Shown piece by piece: positions 16,957-25,914 of a stretch of DNA of 64,000 bases. The translations under genes were made by a program, and so were the position numbers. The notes beneath the pieces are model-generated. The model made no database searches. It had not been told where the DNA came from and worked only from the letters and a program-made list of their open reading frames with translations. Position 1 is the first letter of the stretch; the number at the start of each line of letters is the position of its first letter. The DNA is from Rhodoblastus sp963828185 (GTDB lineage Bacteria > Pseudomonadota > Alphaproteobacteria > Rhizobiales > Beijerinckiaceae): positions 28,343-92,342 of the forward strand of contig CAWHDV010000018.1 of assembly GCA_963828185.1 (NCBI GenBank), written 5' to 3'.

Positions 16957-17412
16957 TCATTGTGGCATCTGATCCTTAGGCATGTAGGAGAAGTCCTGGA
17001 TCAACACCTCCTTGACCATTCCTTCGCCCAGTTCCGTGTTCAGCATGTCCTTGAGCCGGGTCGTCAGGCCGGTCACGTCGTAGCGGTCGAGATGCCGGAA
17101 ATCGAGGTTGGGATCGCCGTACAGTGTGCGAAAGGCGTAATCCATGATGAAGGCGTCAGGGCTGACATTCAGCTTTTCCGTCGCCTTGGCGTCGATGCCA
17201 TAAAGAAACTGCACGATCACATAGCCAAGGAGGTGGCCGCCGCCGACGACAGGCACGTTGATCACCTTGGTCTTGCGATAGTCGTAAGCATGCGCCGCCG
17301 CCGCCTCGGCGGTCGGCGCGGCGGCGCGCGAAGCCTGCCAGCGCGTGACGCCGACGCTCGCCGCCGCCGTGATCGCGCTCACCCACAGCGCCAGGGCCAG
17401 CATCTTGATCAT
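16957..17412 (-). CDS. Exported or membrane-anchored protein, possibly FliL-like
   Basis: A 151-aa protein with an N-terminal hydrophobic segment (about residues 2-20), an Ala-rich linker and an extracytoplasmic domain ending in LKDMLNTELGEGMVKEVLIQDF. One membrane anchor plus a domain ending in a helix and a final beta strand is also the plan of FliL, which associates with the stator. Sequence similarity to FliL is not obvious to me, so this is a suggestion only. It lies between the FlgN-like gene and the chemoreceptor. Confidence 0.7.
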   Translation of the reverse strand: MIKMLALALWVSAITAAASVGVTRWQASRAAAPTAEAAAAHAYDYRKTKVINVPVVGGGHLLGYVIVQFLYGIDAKATEKLNVSPDAFIMDYAFRTLYGDPNLDFRHLDRYDVTGLTTRLKDMLNTELGEGMVKEVLIQDFSYMPKDQMPQ

Positions 17413-17454
17413 CGATCCCTCCGGCGCATCCGCCTCGTTGGCGCCAACCGCGCG

Positions 17455-17847
17455 TCAGGCGCCGCCGCGACCATAAGTTCCGTCCGATTCCGCTTCCTGC
17501 ATGGCGCGCGAAACAAGACTCGAAATTTCGTCCATCGCCTTGAGATGATGCGCGAGGATCTGGCGATTGGCCTCGAGCTTGCGCACCAGGCTGCGGACGC
17601 ATTCGCGGTCGACGAGCTGAATGTCGAAATTTGTGAAATTACGCAGGATGCGGTTGATTTCCAGCAGACCCTGCTGCTTGCGATTGTTGAACTCCGTCAA
17701 CTCGACGGCGCGGTTTTCCCGCAGCAGCGCCGTCTCCTGGTCGACAATGGTCTCCATGCGGCCAATCGCTTCATAGAAGGCCGACTGCGCCCCGGCTCCT
17801 CGCGCCGCGTTTTGGAGACGCGGCGGGACGCCCGATTTTTCCACCAT
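17455..17847 (-). CDS. FlgN-like flagellar chaperone candidate
   Basis: A 130-aa, almost fully helical soluble protein. The segment ETALLRENRAVELTEFNNRK followed by LLEINR matches the FlgN pattern, in which an exposed helix holds a string of short polar residues around an ENxAL core; FlgN is the export chaperone for FlgK and FlgL, both encoded in this cluster. It starts 12 nt after the rod-binding gene ends. The assignment is from pattern and context. Confidence 0.65.
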   Translation of the reverse strand: MVEKSGVPPRLQNAARGAGAQSAFYEAIGRMETIVDQETALLRENRAVELTEFNNRKQQGLLEINRILRNFTNFDIQLVDRECVRSLVRKLEANRQILAHHLKAMDEISSLVSRAMQEAESDGTYGRGGA

Positions 17848-17859
17848 CCTTGGGCCTCG

Positions 17860-18384
17860 TCAAACCTTGTTGGACGCTTGCGGCGCCGGCGCCATGTTGG
17901 CCAGGCCCTTGTGACTGTTCGAACGCAGCAATTGCGGATGCGTCGCAAACAACCTCTTGCCGATTTTCAACGATCCCGATTCAGCGATTTCATCGGCGAT
18001 TTTTTCCGCCATCATAGATTTCCAGCAATCGCCCGCGACGCCGGAACCGAAGACATCGACCGCGTCCTTGGGCAACATCTCTTCGACGAATTGCTTCAGG
18101 TACACGCTCTCCAACCCGACTTCCGCCTTGTGCGCCGGCGTCTCGACCGCGCCGTGACTGGACATGACCGGATTCTTGTAGCTGTAGCTCCAGCTCGGCG
18201 TCACAGGCGCCGCGGCGACGCTATCGAACGCCTTTGAAAAATCCGCCGACGGATCCAATCCGGCCGACGCGCTTGCGCCGCCGGCCGATCCCGCGGCCAA
18301 CGCGCGGGCGGTCGCTTGCGCCTTGGCCGGGTCAGCCGCGCGAGCCACGTCGAGAATGAGATCGGAAGTCGGAGAAATCGACAT
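17860..18384 (-). CDS. Rod-binding protein, FlgJ N-domain / CheL type
   Basis: A 174-aa protein with an Ala-rich disordered leader and the rod-binding domain of FlgJ at about residues 85-145 (LKQFVEEMLPKDAVDVFG, then WKSMMAEKIADEIAESGSLKIG). It lacks the muramidase domain of enteric FlgJ, as is usual in alphaproteobacteria, where this short form is often named CheL. It is expected to cap the growing rod in the periplasm. Confidence 0.85.
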   Translation of the reverse strand: MSISPTSDLILDVARAADPAKAQATARALAAGSAGGASASAGLDPSADFSKAFDSVAAAPVTPSWSYSYKNPVMSSHGAVETPAHKAEVGLESVYLKQFVEEMLPKDAVDVFGSGVAGDCWKSMMAEKIADEIAESGSLKIGKRLFATHPQLLRSNSHKGLANMAPAPQASNKV

Positions 18385-18428
18385 GGACGCCGCTGCTTTG
18401 AGTTCGGCCTCAGCCTAGAACGCCAAAC

Positions 18429-18863
18429 TTACGGGAGGCTTGTCGGCGGCTCGATCGCCAATTGTTCGCCCAATTTTTGGCCCAATTTTTGGCCCAGCTT
18501 TTCGCCAATATCGAGCAGGGTCCGCCTCTCGCTGTCGCGATCTGCCGCATCCGCGGCTTCCTTGACGATTTTTTCCAGCGCCCGTTTCTGTGCGCTGCGC
18601 TTCAGCAAGGCCTGCTTCTGCTCGGTCTCGGCGGCGTCGAGGTCGCGTTCGCTGTTGTCTGTCCGCGCGATGTGGCGACAGGCGAGCCCCAAAATAAAGC
18701 CGTCCGTCTTTTTTTCGTCGCCCAGGAGGTTGAACATGGCCTGCCTTTCTTCGACGACGATCTGCTTCTGGCGCTGGATTTCTCCTAGCTTGGCCTCCTC
18801 GAGCCTGTGCAGCTGGGTCTTCACGGCGAGCAGCCGCTCAAGCGACTTTTGGCGGTTGCGCAT
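18429..18863 (-). CDS. fliJ: FliJ-like coiled-coil export protein
   Basis: A 144-aa highly charged protein that is nearly all coiled coil (RLLAVKTQLHRLEEAKLGEI to EQKQALLKRSAQKRALEKIV), the known form of FliJ, which links FliI to the export gate. Its ATG overlaps the fliR stop by one base. The C-terminus contains a short repeat, KLGQ twice and then KLGE, encoded by a 12-bp tandem repeat. FliJ is weakly conserved, so the name rests mainly on shape and place. Confidence 0.7.
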   Translation of the reverse strand: MRNRQKSLERLLAVKTQLHRLEEAKLGEIQRQKQIVVEERQAMFNLLGDEKKTDGFILGLACRHIARTDNSERDLDAAETEQKQALLKRSAQKRALEKIVKEAADAADRDSERRTLLDIGEKLGQKLGQKLGEQLAIEPPTSLP

Positions 18864-19615
18864 CAGTTTCCCTTCACCGCCCAGTCGGCGAATTGCGACA
18901 TGAAGATTTCAACCATCGGACCCGACATGAGGTAGAACAGGATCAATCCCCCCGCGATGACGAAGGGGCCGGAAATGAAGAAAATCGGAATTTGCGGCGT
19001 CAGCCTGTTGATCAATCCGATCGCCATGTTGACGACGATGGCGAACACCATGAAGGGACTGGCGATGCGCAGCGCGATCATGAAAGTCCGCGCCAGGTCG
19101 TCGCCGACCGCGACGAGGGCCTCCTGCGGGCGCAACGCGAAGCCGACCGGCATGACCTTGTAGGATGCGACAACGCCGCGGATCAGCTCCCAGTGCAGAT
19201 CGGTGACAAAGATCAGGCAGGTCGCCGTCAGGGTGACGAGGGTGGCGAGGATGGGCAGTTGTTCCGATTCGTCGATCGGCGCCCCCATCGCGTTGCTCAG
19301 GCCGATATTCATCGACGCCGCCATCATCATGGTTTCGATGGCCAGGAAATAGAGACGGCCGAGCAGGCCGATCATTCCGCCAATGAACAGTTCGCCGAAT
19401 ATGTCGCCGGTCAGCGTCGCCAGATTGCCGATGGCGAAAGGCTTGCCTCCCGTCAGCACGGGCGCCAGCGCCAGGGTCAAGGCGACCGCGACGAACAGGC
19501 GGGCGCGGATCGGCAGGCGCGGGCTCGAAAAGCCGGGCGCCAGCATCAGGCAGGCGCCGATGCGGCAAAACAGGATGAACACCGACGCGACCAGTTCCGG
19601 CGCGAGCTGGATCAC
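18863..19615 (-). CDS. fliR: Flagellar export gate protein FliR
   Basis: FliR is part of the FliP/Q/R export gate in the inner membrane. The 250-aa protein has about six hydrophobic segments, with the family stretches LFCRIGACLMLAPGFSSPRL and IGLINRLTPQIPIFFISGP. The GTG start at 19615 overlaps the flhA stop as GTGA, a typical coupled arrangement; the open frame extends upstream to 20275, but only as a shadow of flhA. Confidence 0.94.
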   Translation of the reverse strand: MIQLAPELVASVFILFCRIGACLMLAPGFSSPRLPIRARLFVAVALTLALAPVLTGGKPFAIGNLATLTGDIFGELFIGGMIGLLGRLYFLAIETMMMAASMNIGLSNAMGAPIDESEQLPILATLVTLTATCLIFVTDLHWELIRGVVASYKVMPVGFALRPQEALVAVGDDLARTFMIALRIASPFMVFAIVVNMAIGLINRLTPQIPIFFISGPFVIAGGLILFYLMSGPMVEIFMSQFADWAVKGN

Positions 19616-21702
19616 GAAACCGTTCCCAGCGACTTGATTTCCACGCCGCGCGCGAGTTCGAGATGCGACAGCACGGGAAGGGTGGCGAACAGGCGCTCGA
19701 CGATCATGCGCACATAAGGCCGCGATTCCGGCGAGGCGACGATGACGAAATGCTCGCCCGCGTCCATGTGCCGGCGAATGACAGTCGAGGCTTCCTCGCC
19801 GAATTCCTCGACCAGGCGCGGATCGATGTCGAATTCGACGACATCGCCCTTGGCGTCGCGCTTCAGGCTTTGATGGAACACCATGTCCCAGCGATTGCCG
19901 AGGCGCAGGATCTTCAGAGCGCCACCCTGGGCGAGATCGCCGCAGATCTGCTGCGCCATGCGGATGCGGACATGTTCGACGATTTGTTCGGCGCGGCGCG
20001 CATGCGGCGCGATCTCGGCGATGGCTTCGAGGATGAGATGGAGGTTGCGGATGGAAATGCGCTCGGCGAGCAGGAGTTTGAGCACCGCCTGCAGGCCGGA
20101 ATAGGAAATCTGCGACGGGCTGATCTCGTCGAGCAGCCGCTTGTATTCTGGACCCAGGCGGTCGAACAGCGCTCGCATGTCCTTGTAGGACAGCAGTTGC
20201 GCAAGATTGTTGCGGATGACTTCCGACAGATGCGTCAAAAGCACCGACATGTTGTCGATCGGATTGAAGCCGCAACGCTTGGCCTCGTTCACGAAGGCTT
20301 CGGAAATGCTGTAGGCCTTCATGCCGAAGGCCGGCTCGCGCGTCTCCTCCCCCGGCGTGTCCGGCCTCCTGCCGTCGCCGTTGATGATCATGTATTCGCC
20401 GATGCGCACGTCCTGGGTGGCGACGATGGCGCCATGAATCTTGATCTGGTAGCTCTTGGGCGGCGCCGTCAGGCTGTCCGACACCTTGATCTCCGGCACC
20501 ACGAATCCGTATTGCACGGCGAATTTCCGGCGCATGCGCGAGACGCGCGTGGACAGCTCGTTCTGCGACAGGAGCAGCCTCGCCGCGAGCTGCTTGCCCA
20601 TCACCAGTTCGATTTCACTGGTGCGCAGGGATTCCTTCACCGAATTCTTGGCTTCGAGCCGTTCCTGCTCTTCCTTGACGCGCTGCGCGGCCGCCAGGCC
20701 TTCGCGCTCCTGCGCCAGTTTCTGCGGAATCGTGCGGCCGAGAAAGGCCAGCAGCCCACTGAGGAGGGCAAAGGGGAAGAACGGCAGCATCGGCGTCATG
20801 CCGAGGACGAGCAGGAGCGCGCTGGCTACGAAGAGGGCGCGCGGGTAATTGCCCAGCTGGCCAAGCACCGCCTTGTTGGCCGCGCCGCGCGTGCCGCCCT
20901 TGGAGACGAGCAGGCCTGCCGCGAGCGAGACGATCAGGGCGGGAATTTGCGAGACGAGCCCGTCGCCAACCGACAGTTTGGTATAGACGTCGGCGGCGGC
21001 GCCAAGGTCGAGGGAATGGCGCGTGACGCCGATGACGATGCCGCCGAAGACATTCACCGCGAGGATGATCAGGCCGGCGATGGCGTCGCCGCGCACGAAT
21101 TTCGACGCGCCGTCCATCGAACCGAAAAACGAGCTTTCCTCCTCTAGCTCGCGACGGCGCTGCTGCGCCTCCTTGTCGTTGATGAGACCGGCTGACAGAT
21201 CGGCGTCGATCGCCATCTGCTTGCCGGGAATGGCGTCGAGCGTGAAGCGCGCGCCGACTTCCGCGATACGCGTCGCGCCCTTGGTGATGACGAGGAAATT
21301 GACGGTGATCAAAATGATGAAAACGACGAGGCCGATGACGAAATCGCCGCCCATCACCAGCCGCGCGAAGCCGCCGATGATGTAACCCGCCGCCGTCACG
21401 CCCTGCGCGCCGTGGCTGAGGATCAGGCGCGTGGTGGCGATGTTGAGCGCGAGGCGCAACATGGTGGAGACCAGCAGGATGGTTGGGAAGGCGGAGAACT
21501 CCAGCGGTTTCTCGATCCACAGCGAGACCATCAGAATCAGCACGGACAGAGCGATCGAGGAAGCCAGCCCGAGATCGATCATGAAAGCGGGAATTGGCAG
21601 GAAGAAGATGCAGAGGATGCCGATGATGCCGAGCGCGAAAGCGATGTCGCGGCCCCCTTTGGCCGCCGGCTGCACCGACGTGATCGCCGCTGTTTGCGTC
21701 AT
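19612..21702 (-). CDS. flhA: Flagellar export protein FlhA
   Basis: FlhA is the large export-gate subunit that forms the cytoplasmic ring docking chaperone-substrate complexes. The 696-aa protein has eight membrane segments in its first half, the conserved cytoplasmic loop (RIAEVGARFTLDAIPGKQMA, then IDADLSAG), and the C-terminal ring domain. Length and order are normal for the family. Confidence 0.97.
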   Translation of the reverse strand: MTQTAAITSVQPAAKGGRDIAFALGIIGILCIFFLPIPAFMIDLGLASSIALSVLILMVSLWIEKPLEFSAFPTILLVSTMLRLALNIATTRLILSHGAQGVTAAGYIIGGFARLVMGGDFVIGLVVFIILITVNFLVITKGATRIAEVGARFTLDAIPGKQMAIDADLSAGLINDKEAQQRRRELEEESSFFGSMDGASKFVRGDAIAGLIILAVNVFGGIVIGVTRHSLDLGAAADVYTKLSVGDGLVSQIPALIVSLAAGLLVSKGGTRGAANKAVLGQLGNYPRALFVASALLLVLGMTPMLPFFPFALLSGLLAFLGRTIPQKLAQEREGLAAAQRVKEEQERLEAKNSVKESLRTSEIELVMGKQLAARLLLSQNELSTRVSRMRRKFAVQYGFVVPEIKVSDSLTAPPKSYQIKIHGAIVATQDVRIGEYMIINGDGRRPDTPGEETREPAFGMKAYSISEAFVNEAKRCGFNPIDNMSVLLTHLSEVIRNNLAQLLSYKDMRALFDRLGPEYKRLLDEISPSQISYSGLQAVLKLLLAERISIRNLHLILEAIAEIAPHARRAEQIVEHVRIRMAQQICGDLAQGGALKILRLGNRWDMVFHQSLKRDAKGDVVEFDIDPRLVEEFGEEASTVIRRHMDAGEHFVIVASPESRPYVRMIVERLFATLPVLSHLELARGVEIKSLGTVS

Positions 21703-21807
21703 GATTCACCTTGTTGTCTCAACCAGGCGAACATGGAGGCGCAAGCTTGCGTCAAACTGCCACGAGCGGCTTCATGCGACGCGATTTCCGCTTCGCTTGC
21801 GGGCGCT

Positions 21808-22074
21808 TCAGTAGCCCTTTTCGATGCGGCTGTAGACCTGCTCGGTGAAAGTGTGGATCTGCGCGCCGACAAACGACCCCGTCAGCGCCAGCACGACCAG
21901 GACGGCGACGATCTTGGGAACGAAGGTGAGGGTCGCTTCCTGGATCTGGGTCAGCGCCTGGAACAAGGCGATGACGATGCCGACCACCATGGCGGCGCTG
22001 ACCGCCGGCCCGGCGCCGAGCAGGATCGTCCAGATCGAGGAATGCAGGAGGTCCAGCGCATCGGCTTCGTTCAT
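21808..22074 (-). CDS. fliQ: Flagellar export gate protein FliQ
   Basis: An 88-aa protein with two hydrophobic segments (VSAAMVVGIVIALFQALTQI and FVPKIVAVLVVLALTGSFV), the standard FliQ hairpin of the export gate. The frame is open further upstream to 22179, but the ATG at 22074 gives the normal FliQ N-terminus (MNEADALDLL) and length. It lies 105 nt upstream of flhA. Confidence 0.92.
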   Translation of the reverse strand: MNEADALDLLHSSIWTILLGAGPAVSAAMVVGIVIALFQALTQIQEATLTFVPKIVAVLVVLALTGSFVGAQIHTFTEQVYSRIEKGY

Positions 22075-22150
22075 GGGCGGCGGTCGTCCGGCGAATCGCC
22101 GTCCGGGCGGCGTCGCGACGCCGCGCCAGACGAAAATCGGAAGCGGGAAA

Positions 22151-22588
22151 TCAGTTCGATATCGTGACGCCCGAGCCAAGCGCGAGGGTCTGGCCGTTGG
22201 TCAGCGTCGCGGTGGTGCCGCTCGCGCCGATCGTCACGGAGGATACTGTGCCGCTGACCGTGCCGTCGGCGGACGTCACCGTGCTGCCGACCGCAAGTTC
22301 GGCTTGCTGCAAGCCGGAGGTGTTCAATATCGACGTCAGCGTGGTGTTGGTCTGCACCTGTTGCTCGACCGCCGAGAACGAGGCGAGCTGCGACAATTGC
22401 GAAGTCGGATCCATCGGCTGGGTCGGATCCTGGTTCTGCATTTCGGTGACGAGCAGTTGCAGGAACTGATTGTAGTTGAGCGCCGCCGAGGCGGCGGTGG
22501 TGCCCGCGGCGCTCGCCGTGGCCGCGGCCGAGGTGGTGGTCGCCGCGGTTTTCGCGGCAGTGGCGGAAGCAACGGAAGAAACGGTCAT
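22151..22588 (-). CDS. flgD: Hook assembly scaffold protein FlgD
   Basis: FlgD caps the growing hook. The 145-aa protein has an Ala/Thr-rich leader, the family signature LNYNQFLQLLVTEMQNQDPT followed by QPMDPTSQLSQLASFSAVEQ, and a short C-terminal beta domain. It is short compared with enteric FlgD (about 230 aa) because the C-terminal domains are reduced, which is common in alphaproteobacteria. Confidence 0.95.
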   Translation of the reverse strand: MTVSSVASATAAKTAATTTSAAATASAAGTTAASAALNYNQFLQLLVTEMQNQDPTQPMDPTSQLSQLASFSAVEQQVQTNTTLTSILNTSGLQQAELAVGSTVTSADGTVSGTVSSVTIGASGTTATLTNGQTLALGSGVTISN

Positions 22589-22603
22589 GGCGTCTGTCCT
22601 TGG

Positions 22604-23008
22604 TCAGGCGGCGGCGTTCTCATTCGCCTTGTCCTTCAGCATTTCAGCTTCAAGCGGAAAAAGTCCGCGAATGATCTTCAACGCTTCGAAAGCCCGGCCG
22701 GCTTCGACGGAAGCGGCGGCGGCGCGCAGCCCGTCGGCCAGGGCTCCGGCGCCCAGAACCTCGCAGGTGGCGGACAGCATGTCCTGGAACATCTGCCGCG
22801 CGAGCGGCGCCCCGTCGCGCTCCATCAGCTGGGTCTGCAACACGAAGTAAAGCTGACGCAGCGGCGTGCTGGCGTCGCTCGGCTGGAGGACATGGGCCTC
22901 GAGCAGGAAGGTCGCGTCGTTCATCAATTCGATCGTCGCCTTGCGCTCGACCTTGATGACGGCGCCGTTGATGTAAAGCTTTTCGCCGGCGCGCAGTTTC
23001 AGCAGCAT
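22604..23008 (-). CDS. flbT: Flagellin synthesis regulator FlbT
   Basis: A 134-aa protein of the FlbT family, which in Caulobacter binds the flagellin mRNA leader and controls its translation and decay. The family segments LKLRAGEKLYINGAVIKVER and LQTQLMERDGAPLARQMFQD are present. It lies directly after flaF (7-nt gap), the usual pairing. The flagellin genes it would regulate are not in the window. Confidence 0.94.
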   Translation of the reverse strand: MLLKLRAGEKLYINGAVIKVERKATIELMNDATFLLEAHVLQPSDASTPLRQLYFVLQTQLMERDGAPLARQMFQDMLSATCEVLGAGALADGLRAAAASVEAGRAFEALKIIRGLFPLEAEMLKDKANENAAA

Positions 23009-23015
23009 TGGCGCC

Positions 23016-23363
23016 TCATGCCAGTCCGTCGCGGATGATCGCGTTGATTTCGAGAAGGTCGGCGAAGGAATCGGTGGCGCCCGTGCGCAACCGTTCGATC
23101 TCCTTCATGGTCCAGATGCCGATCGAAATGAGCTGCGCCCGGAGATCCTCGGGCAGGTCATTGCCCTGGCTGCCCAGATCGTCGATGAAGATCGTCCAGA
23201 GGCGGCGCAAATAAGTCAGCGCCTCATTGGCTTCGGCCGACTTCGGCCCGGCCGCTTGCGCGGCTTCGAGCAAAGTCACCGCGCGCCCGATCGCGTCATG
23301 TTCGCGTGCGCGCATTTCCTGGGGAGAATCGTCGACGACTTCTGCATAGGTGAACTGGTACAT
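23016..23363 (-). CDS. flaF: Flagellar biosynthesis regulator FlaF
   Basis: A 115-aa helical protein of the FlaF family (TYAEVVDDSPQEMRAREHDA, then LTYLRRLWTIFIDDLG), which in Caulobacter promotes flagellin secretion and opposes FlbT. FlaF and FlbT are restricted to alphaproteobacteria, so the pair is good evidence for the lineage of the window. Confidence 0.94.
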   Translation of the reverse strand: MYQFTYAEVVDDSPQEMRAREHDAIGRAVTLLEAAQAAGPKSAEANEALTYLRRLWTIFIDDLGSQGNDLPEDLRAQLISIGIWTMKEIERLRTGATDSFADLLEINAIIRDGLA

Positions 23364-23386
23364 GCGAAAACCCTGCGCAAATCAGG

Positions 23387-24424
23387 CTAAAGGAAATTGA
23401 CCAGGCTCAGTTTGTGAATCTGTGCGGTCAGCGAATAGGCCGTCTGCAACTGAGTGGAGAGATTGGAAACCTCCGTCGCCACCTGGTAGCTGTTGACGTC
23501 CTCGTTGGCGTTGATCTGGGTGGTCAGCAGATTCTGCTGCAAGCTGACGGCGCTATTGGCCTGCGTCACCTGATTCTGCATGCCGCCGATGGTCGCGCTC
23601 GCCTGGATCAGGCCATTGTTGGCGCTGGTCATGACCGTGCTGGCCGTGCTCAGCAGCGCCGAATAGGCGTCCGAACCCAAATTCAAACCGGCGAATTCGC
23701 TGACCATGGTCAAGGCCTGCGCCGTGTCCTGAAAGGCCTGGTCGTTGGCGGTGATGGAGGTTGTCGCCGTTTCGTTGACGCCGATGCGATTGGTCAGCGC
23801 CGTGCTCGACGCCGAGGTCCAGCCCGATCCGCTGAACAGGGATGTGAACTGGCTGCCGCCGAGAAAATTGGTCAGCTGCGCCGCCGTGATCGTGCTCACG
23901 CTCGACGAGGTCATCGAAAAGCCGAAAGCCGTTTGGAAGGCGTTCGCAACGGCAGTCTGCATGGCGGTGGGCGACGTCGCAAGCGGCGCGACGCCGCTGT
24001 TGATTCCGCCGAACACATATTGGCCGCCGGATTGCGAATTCATTGTCGAAGTAAAGCTGGCGAGCGCGGCGGAGGCGGTCTCCTGAACGGAGGCCGACCC
24101 GGATGATCCGGACGTCCCCGCCTCGGCGCTGACGAGGCTCGTCAGCATCGATTGCGTGCTGCTTTGCATGGTCGTCAATGCATTATACGCGGTGTCGAGC
24201 TGGTTGCCGACAAGAGCGTTGGAGCTGGAGATGGCGGAGATATCCGCCATCTGCTGATGCAGCGAAATGTCCTGGCCTGCGTTCGCGCCGAGCGTCTGGC
24301 CGATATCGGCGAGAAGGCCTGTCGAGGCTTCGGATGAAACGGTCGTCAACTGCGATTGCATGCGCGTGACCGTGTTCTGCAGTATCGAGGAAATGGTCGA
24401 TGAGGAAACGGAGCTTACGGACAT
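23387..24424 (-). CDS. flgL: Hook-filament junction protein FlgL
   Basis: A 345-aa flagellin-like protein. The N-terminal helices (SSSTISSILQNTVTRMQSQL) and the C-terminal helices (ANEDVNSYQVATEVSNLSTQL) form the conserved D0/D1 core, and the segment GGQYVFGGINSGVAPL is typical of FlgL. It follows flgK by one nucleotide on the same strand, the usual order; both proteins join the hook to the filament. Confidence 0.92.
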   Translation of the reverse strand: MSVSSVSSSTISSILQNTVTRMQSQLTTVSSEASTGLLADIGQTLGANAGQDISLHQQMADISAISSSNALVGNQLDTAYNALTTMQSSTQSMLTSLVSAEAGTSGSSGSASVQETASAALASFTSTMNSQSGGQYVFGGINSGVAPLATSPTAMQTAVANAFQTAFGFSMTSSSVSTITAAQLTNFLGGSQFTSLFSGSGWTSASSTALTNRIGVNETATTSITANDQAFQDTAQALTMVSEFAGLNLGSDAYSALLSTASTVMTSANNGLIQASATIGGMQNQVTQANSAVSLQQNLLTTQINANEDVNSYQVATEVSNLSTQLQTAYSLTAQIHKLSLVNFL

Positions 24425-24425
24425 T

Positions 24426-25898
24426 TTACGACAGCGCCTGCAAGAGGGAGCCGAACATCGTGCTGATCGTCGAAATCAGCTTGGCCGACGCCTGGTAGGA
24501 GTTTTCGAGGTCGAGCATCTGCGACATCTGGGAGTTGATATTCACGCCCGTCGCATTGGAAAGCGCTTGCGACGCCTGGGTCGAAAGCGTGGATTGATAG
24601 GTCGCGTTGTTGCTCGCCGTCTGGTATTCGGCGTCAAGCCAGCTCGACGAAGCCGCCGTGTAGCCGGTGAGGCTGCTCGAGGTCGTGACGCCCGTTCCCG
24701 ACGGAAATGGCGTGGTCGCGCCGAGATTCGAAATGTCGTTGAGGAGCGTCGTGTTGTAGCCCGCCGCGCCGGTGGTGTTCTGCACATAGGCGGACCCGTT
24801 GACGCCGCCGTTCTGGATCAGGCTTGGGTTGCCGATGACAGCGGAAGAAACCGTGATCGAACCGGCAAGGCCGCTCACGAGGCTCGAGCCGGGGACGGAA
24901 GTTCCGCCGGCATTGGTGAACAGGCCCGCGAGCTGTCCGCCCGTGCTCGTGTTGGTTTCGGCGAAAGCGTTGACCAGGCCGCCGGCGATGGAATCGAGCT
25001 GGCTCTGATATTGCGTCGCGACATTGTCGCGCAGATTGGCGAGGCCGGCCAGCGCGCCGGACTGGATCGGCATGGTGGCGTTGGCGCCCGTCACCGGCAC
25101 GCCGTCGATGTAAACCGCAGCGCCGACCGTTGAAGCGGTATAAGTCGTGGTCGGCGCCATGGTCACGCTGCGCGCGGTCGTGTCGAACAGGGTGACGCCG
25201 CTATCGGTGTAGATCTGCATCGAGCCGTTGGCGCTCGTCGTGGTGGAGATGCCGACCTGCTGCGACAGGCTCTGCAGGAGGGTGCTGCGCTGGTCGAGCG
25301 CGTCGGAAATATCGGCGCCGCTCGCGGTTCCGTTGACGATGGTCGTGTTCACCGTCTGGAACTGCGCCAAAAGCGAATTGATGGTGGCGACCGACTGGAC
25401 CATGTCCTGGTCCGCCGTCTCGCGAACGCCCTGCGTCGTCGCGCTCGCCGCATTCAGGCCTTGCGCCATATTTTGCGCGGCGGTGACGACGGCGCTGGCG
25501 GCCGAGGAATTGTTCGGCGCGGCGGAATAAGTCTGCAGGGCGGTGTCGAGGACCTGCAGCAGCGCCGAAGGCGACGTCGCCGCGGTGGAAGAATCCGTCG
25601 TCGTCGTCGCGTCCGTCACCGTCTGCTGCAATTGCGAGACGCCGCTCGACAAGGCCTGCGCCGCGGCGTTCGACGAGGCGCTCGACAGCATGGAGTTGAA
25701 CAATGTCGCATTGGTCAGGTCGCTGATCGACTGTATGACCGCGGCGCCGCCCGAGCCGGTGACGAGGTTGGCGACCTTCGCCGAGACATAGCCGGTCGAA
25801 TTCTGCGCATTGGAAATATTGCGCGAGACGACCGACGTCAGGCCGGCATTGGTGGCGAGCGAGCTTGTCGCGACATTCCAGGCGTTCGAGAGACCCAT
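24426..25898 (-). CDS. flgK: Hook-filament junction protein FlgK
   Basis: The first junction protein between hook and filament. The 490-aa protein has the N-terminal motif NAGLTSVVSRNISNAQNSTG, the helical middle (TADQD-like segment with DQRSTLLQSLSQQVGI) and the C-terminal SQMLDLENSYQASAKLISTI. It is exported through the type III path, with the FlgN-like protein a likely chaperone. Confidence 0.94.
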   Translation of the reverse strand: MGLSNAWNVATSSLATNAGLTSVVSRNISNAQNSTGYVSAKVANLVTGSGGAAVIQSISDLTNATLFNSMLSSASSNAAAQALSSGVSQLQQTVTDATTTTDSSTAATSPSALLQVLDTALQTYSAAPNNSSAASAVVTAAQNMAQGLNAASATTQGVRETADQDMVQSVATINSLLAQFQTVNTTIVNGTASGADISDALDQRSTLLQSLSQQVGISTTTSANGSMQIYTDSGVTLFDTTARSVTMAPTTTYTASTVGAAVYIDGVPVTGANATMPIQSGALAGLANLRDNVATQYQSQLDSIAGGLVNAFAETNTSTGGQLAGLFTNAGGTSVPGSSLVSGLAGSITVSSAVIGNPSLIQNGGVNGSAYVQNTTGAAGYNTTLLNDISNLGATTPFPSGTGVTTSSSLTGYTAASSSWLDAEYQTASNNATYQSTLSTQASQALSNATGVNINSQMSQMLDLENSYQASAKLISTISTMFGSLLQALS

Positions 25899-25914
25899 GA
25901 CTTAATTTCCGTTT

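Noticed and set aside
19616..20275. An upstream extension of fliR of about 220 residues
   Set aside because: It lies fully inside flhA in another frame; the GTG at 19615 gives a normal FliR.
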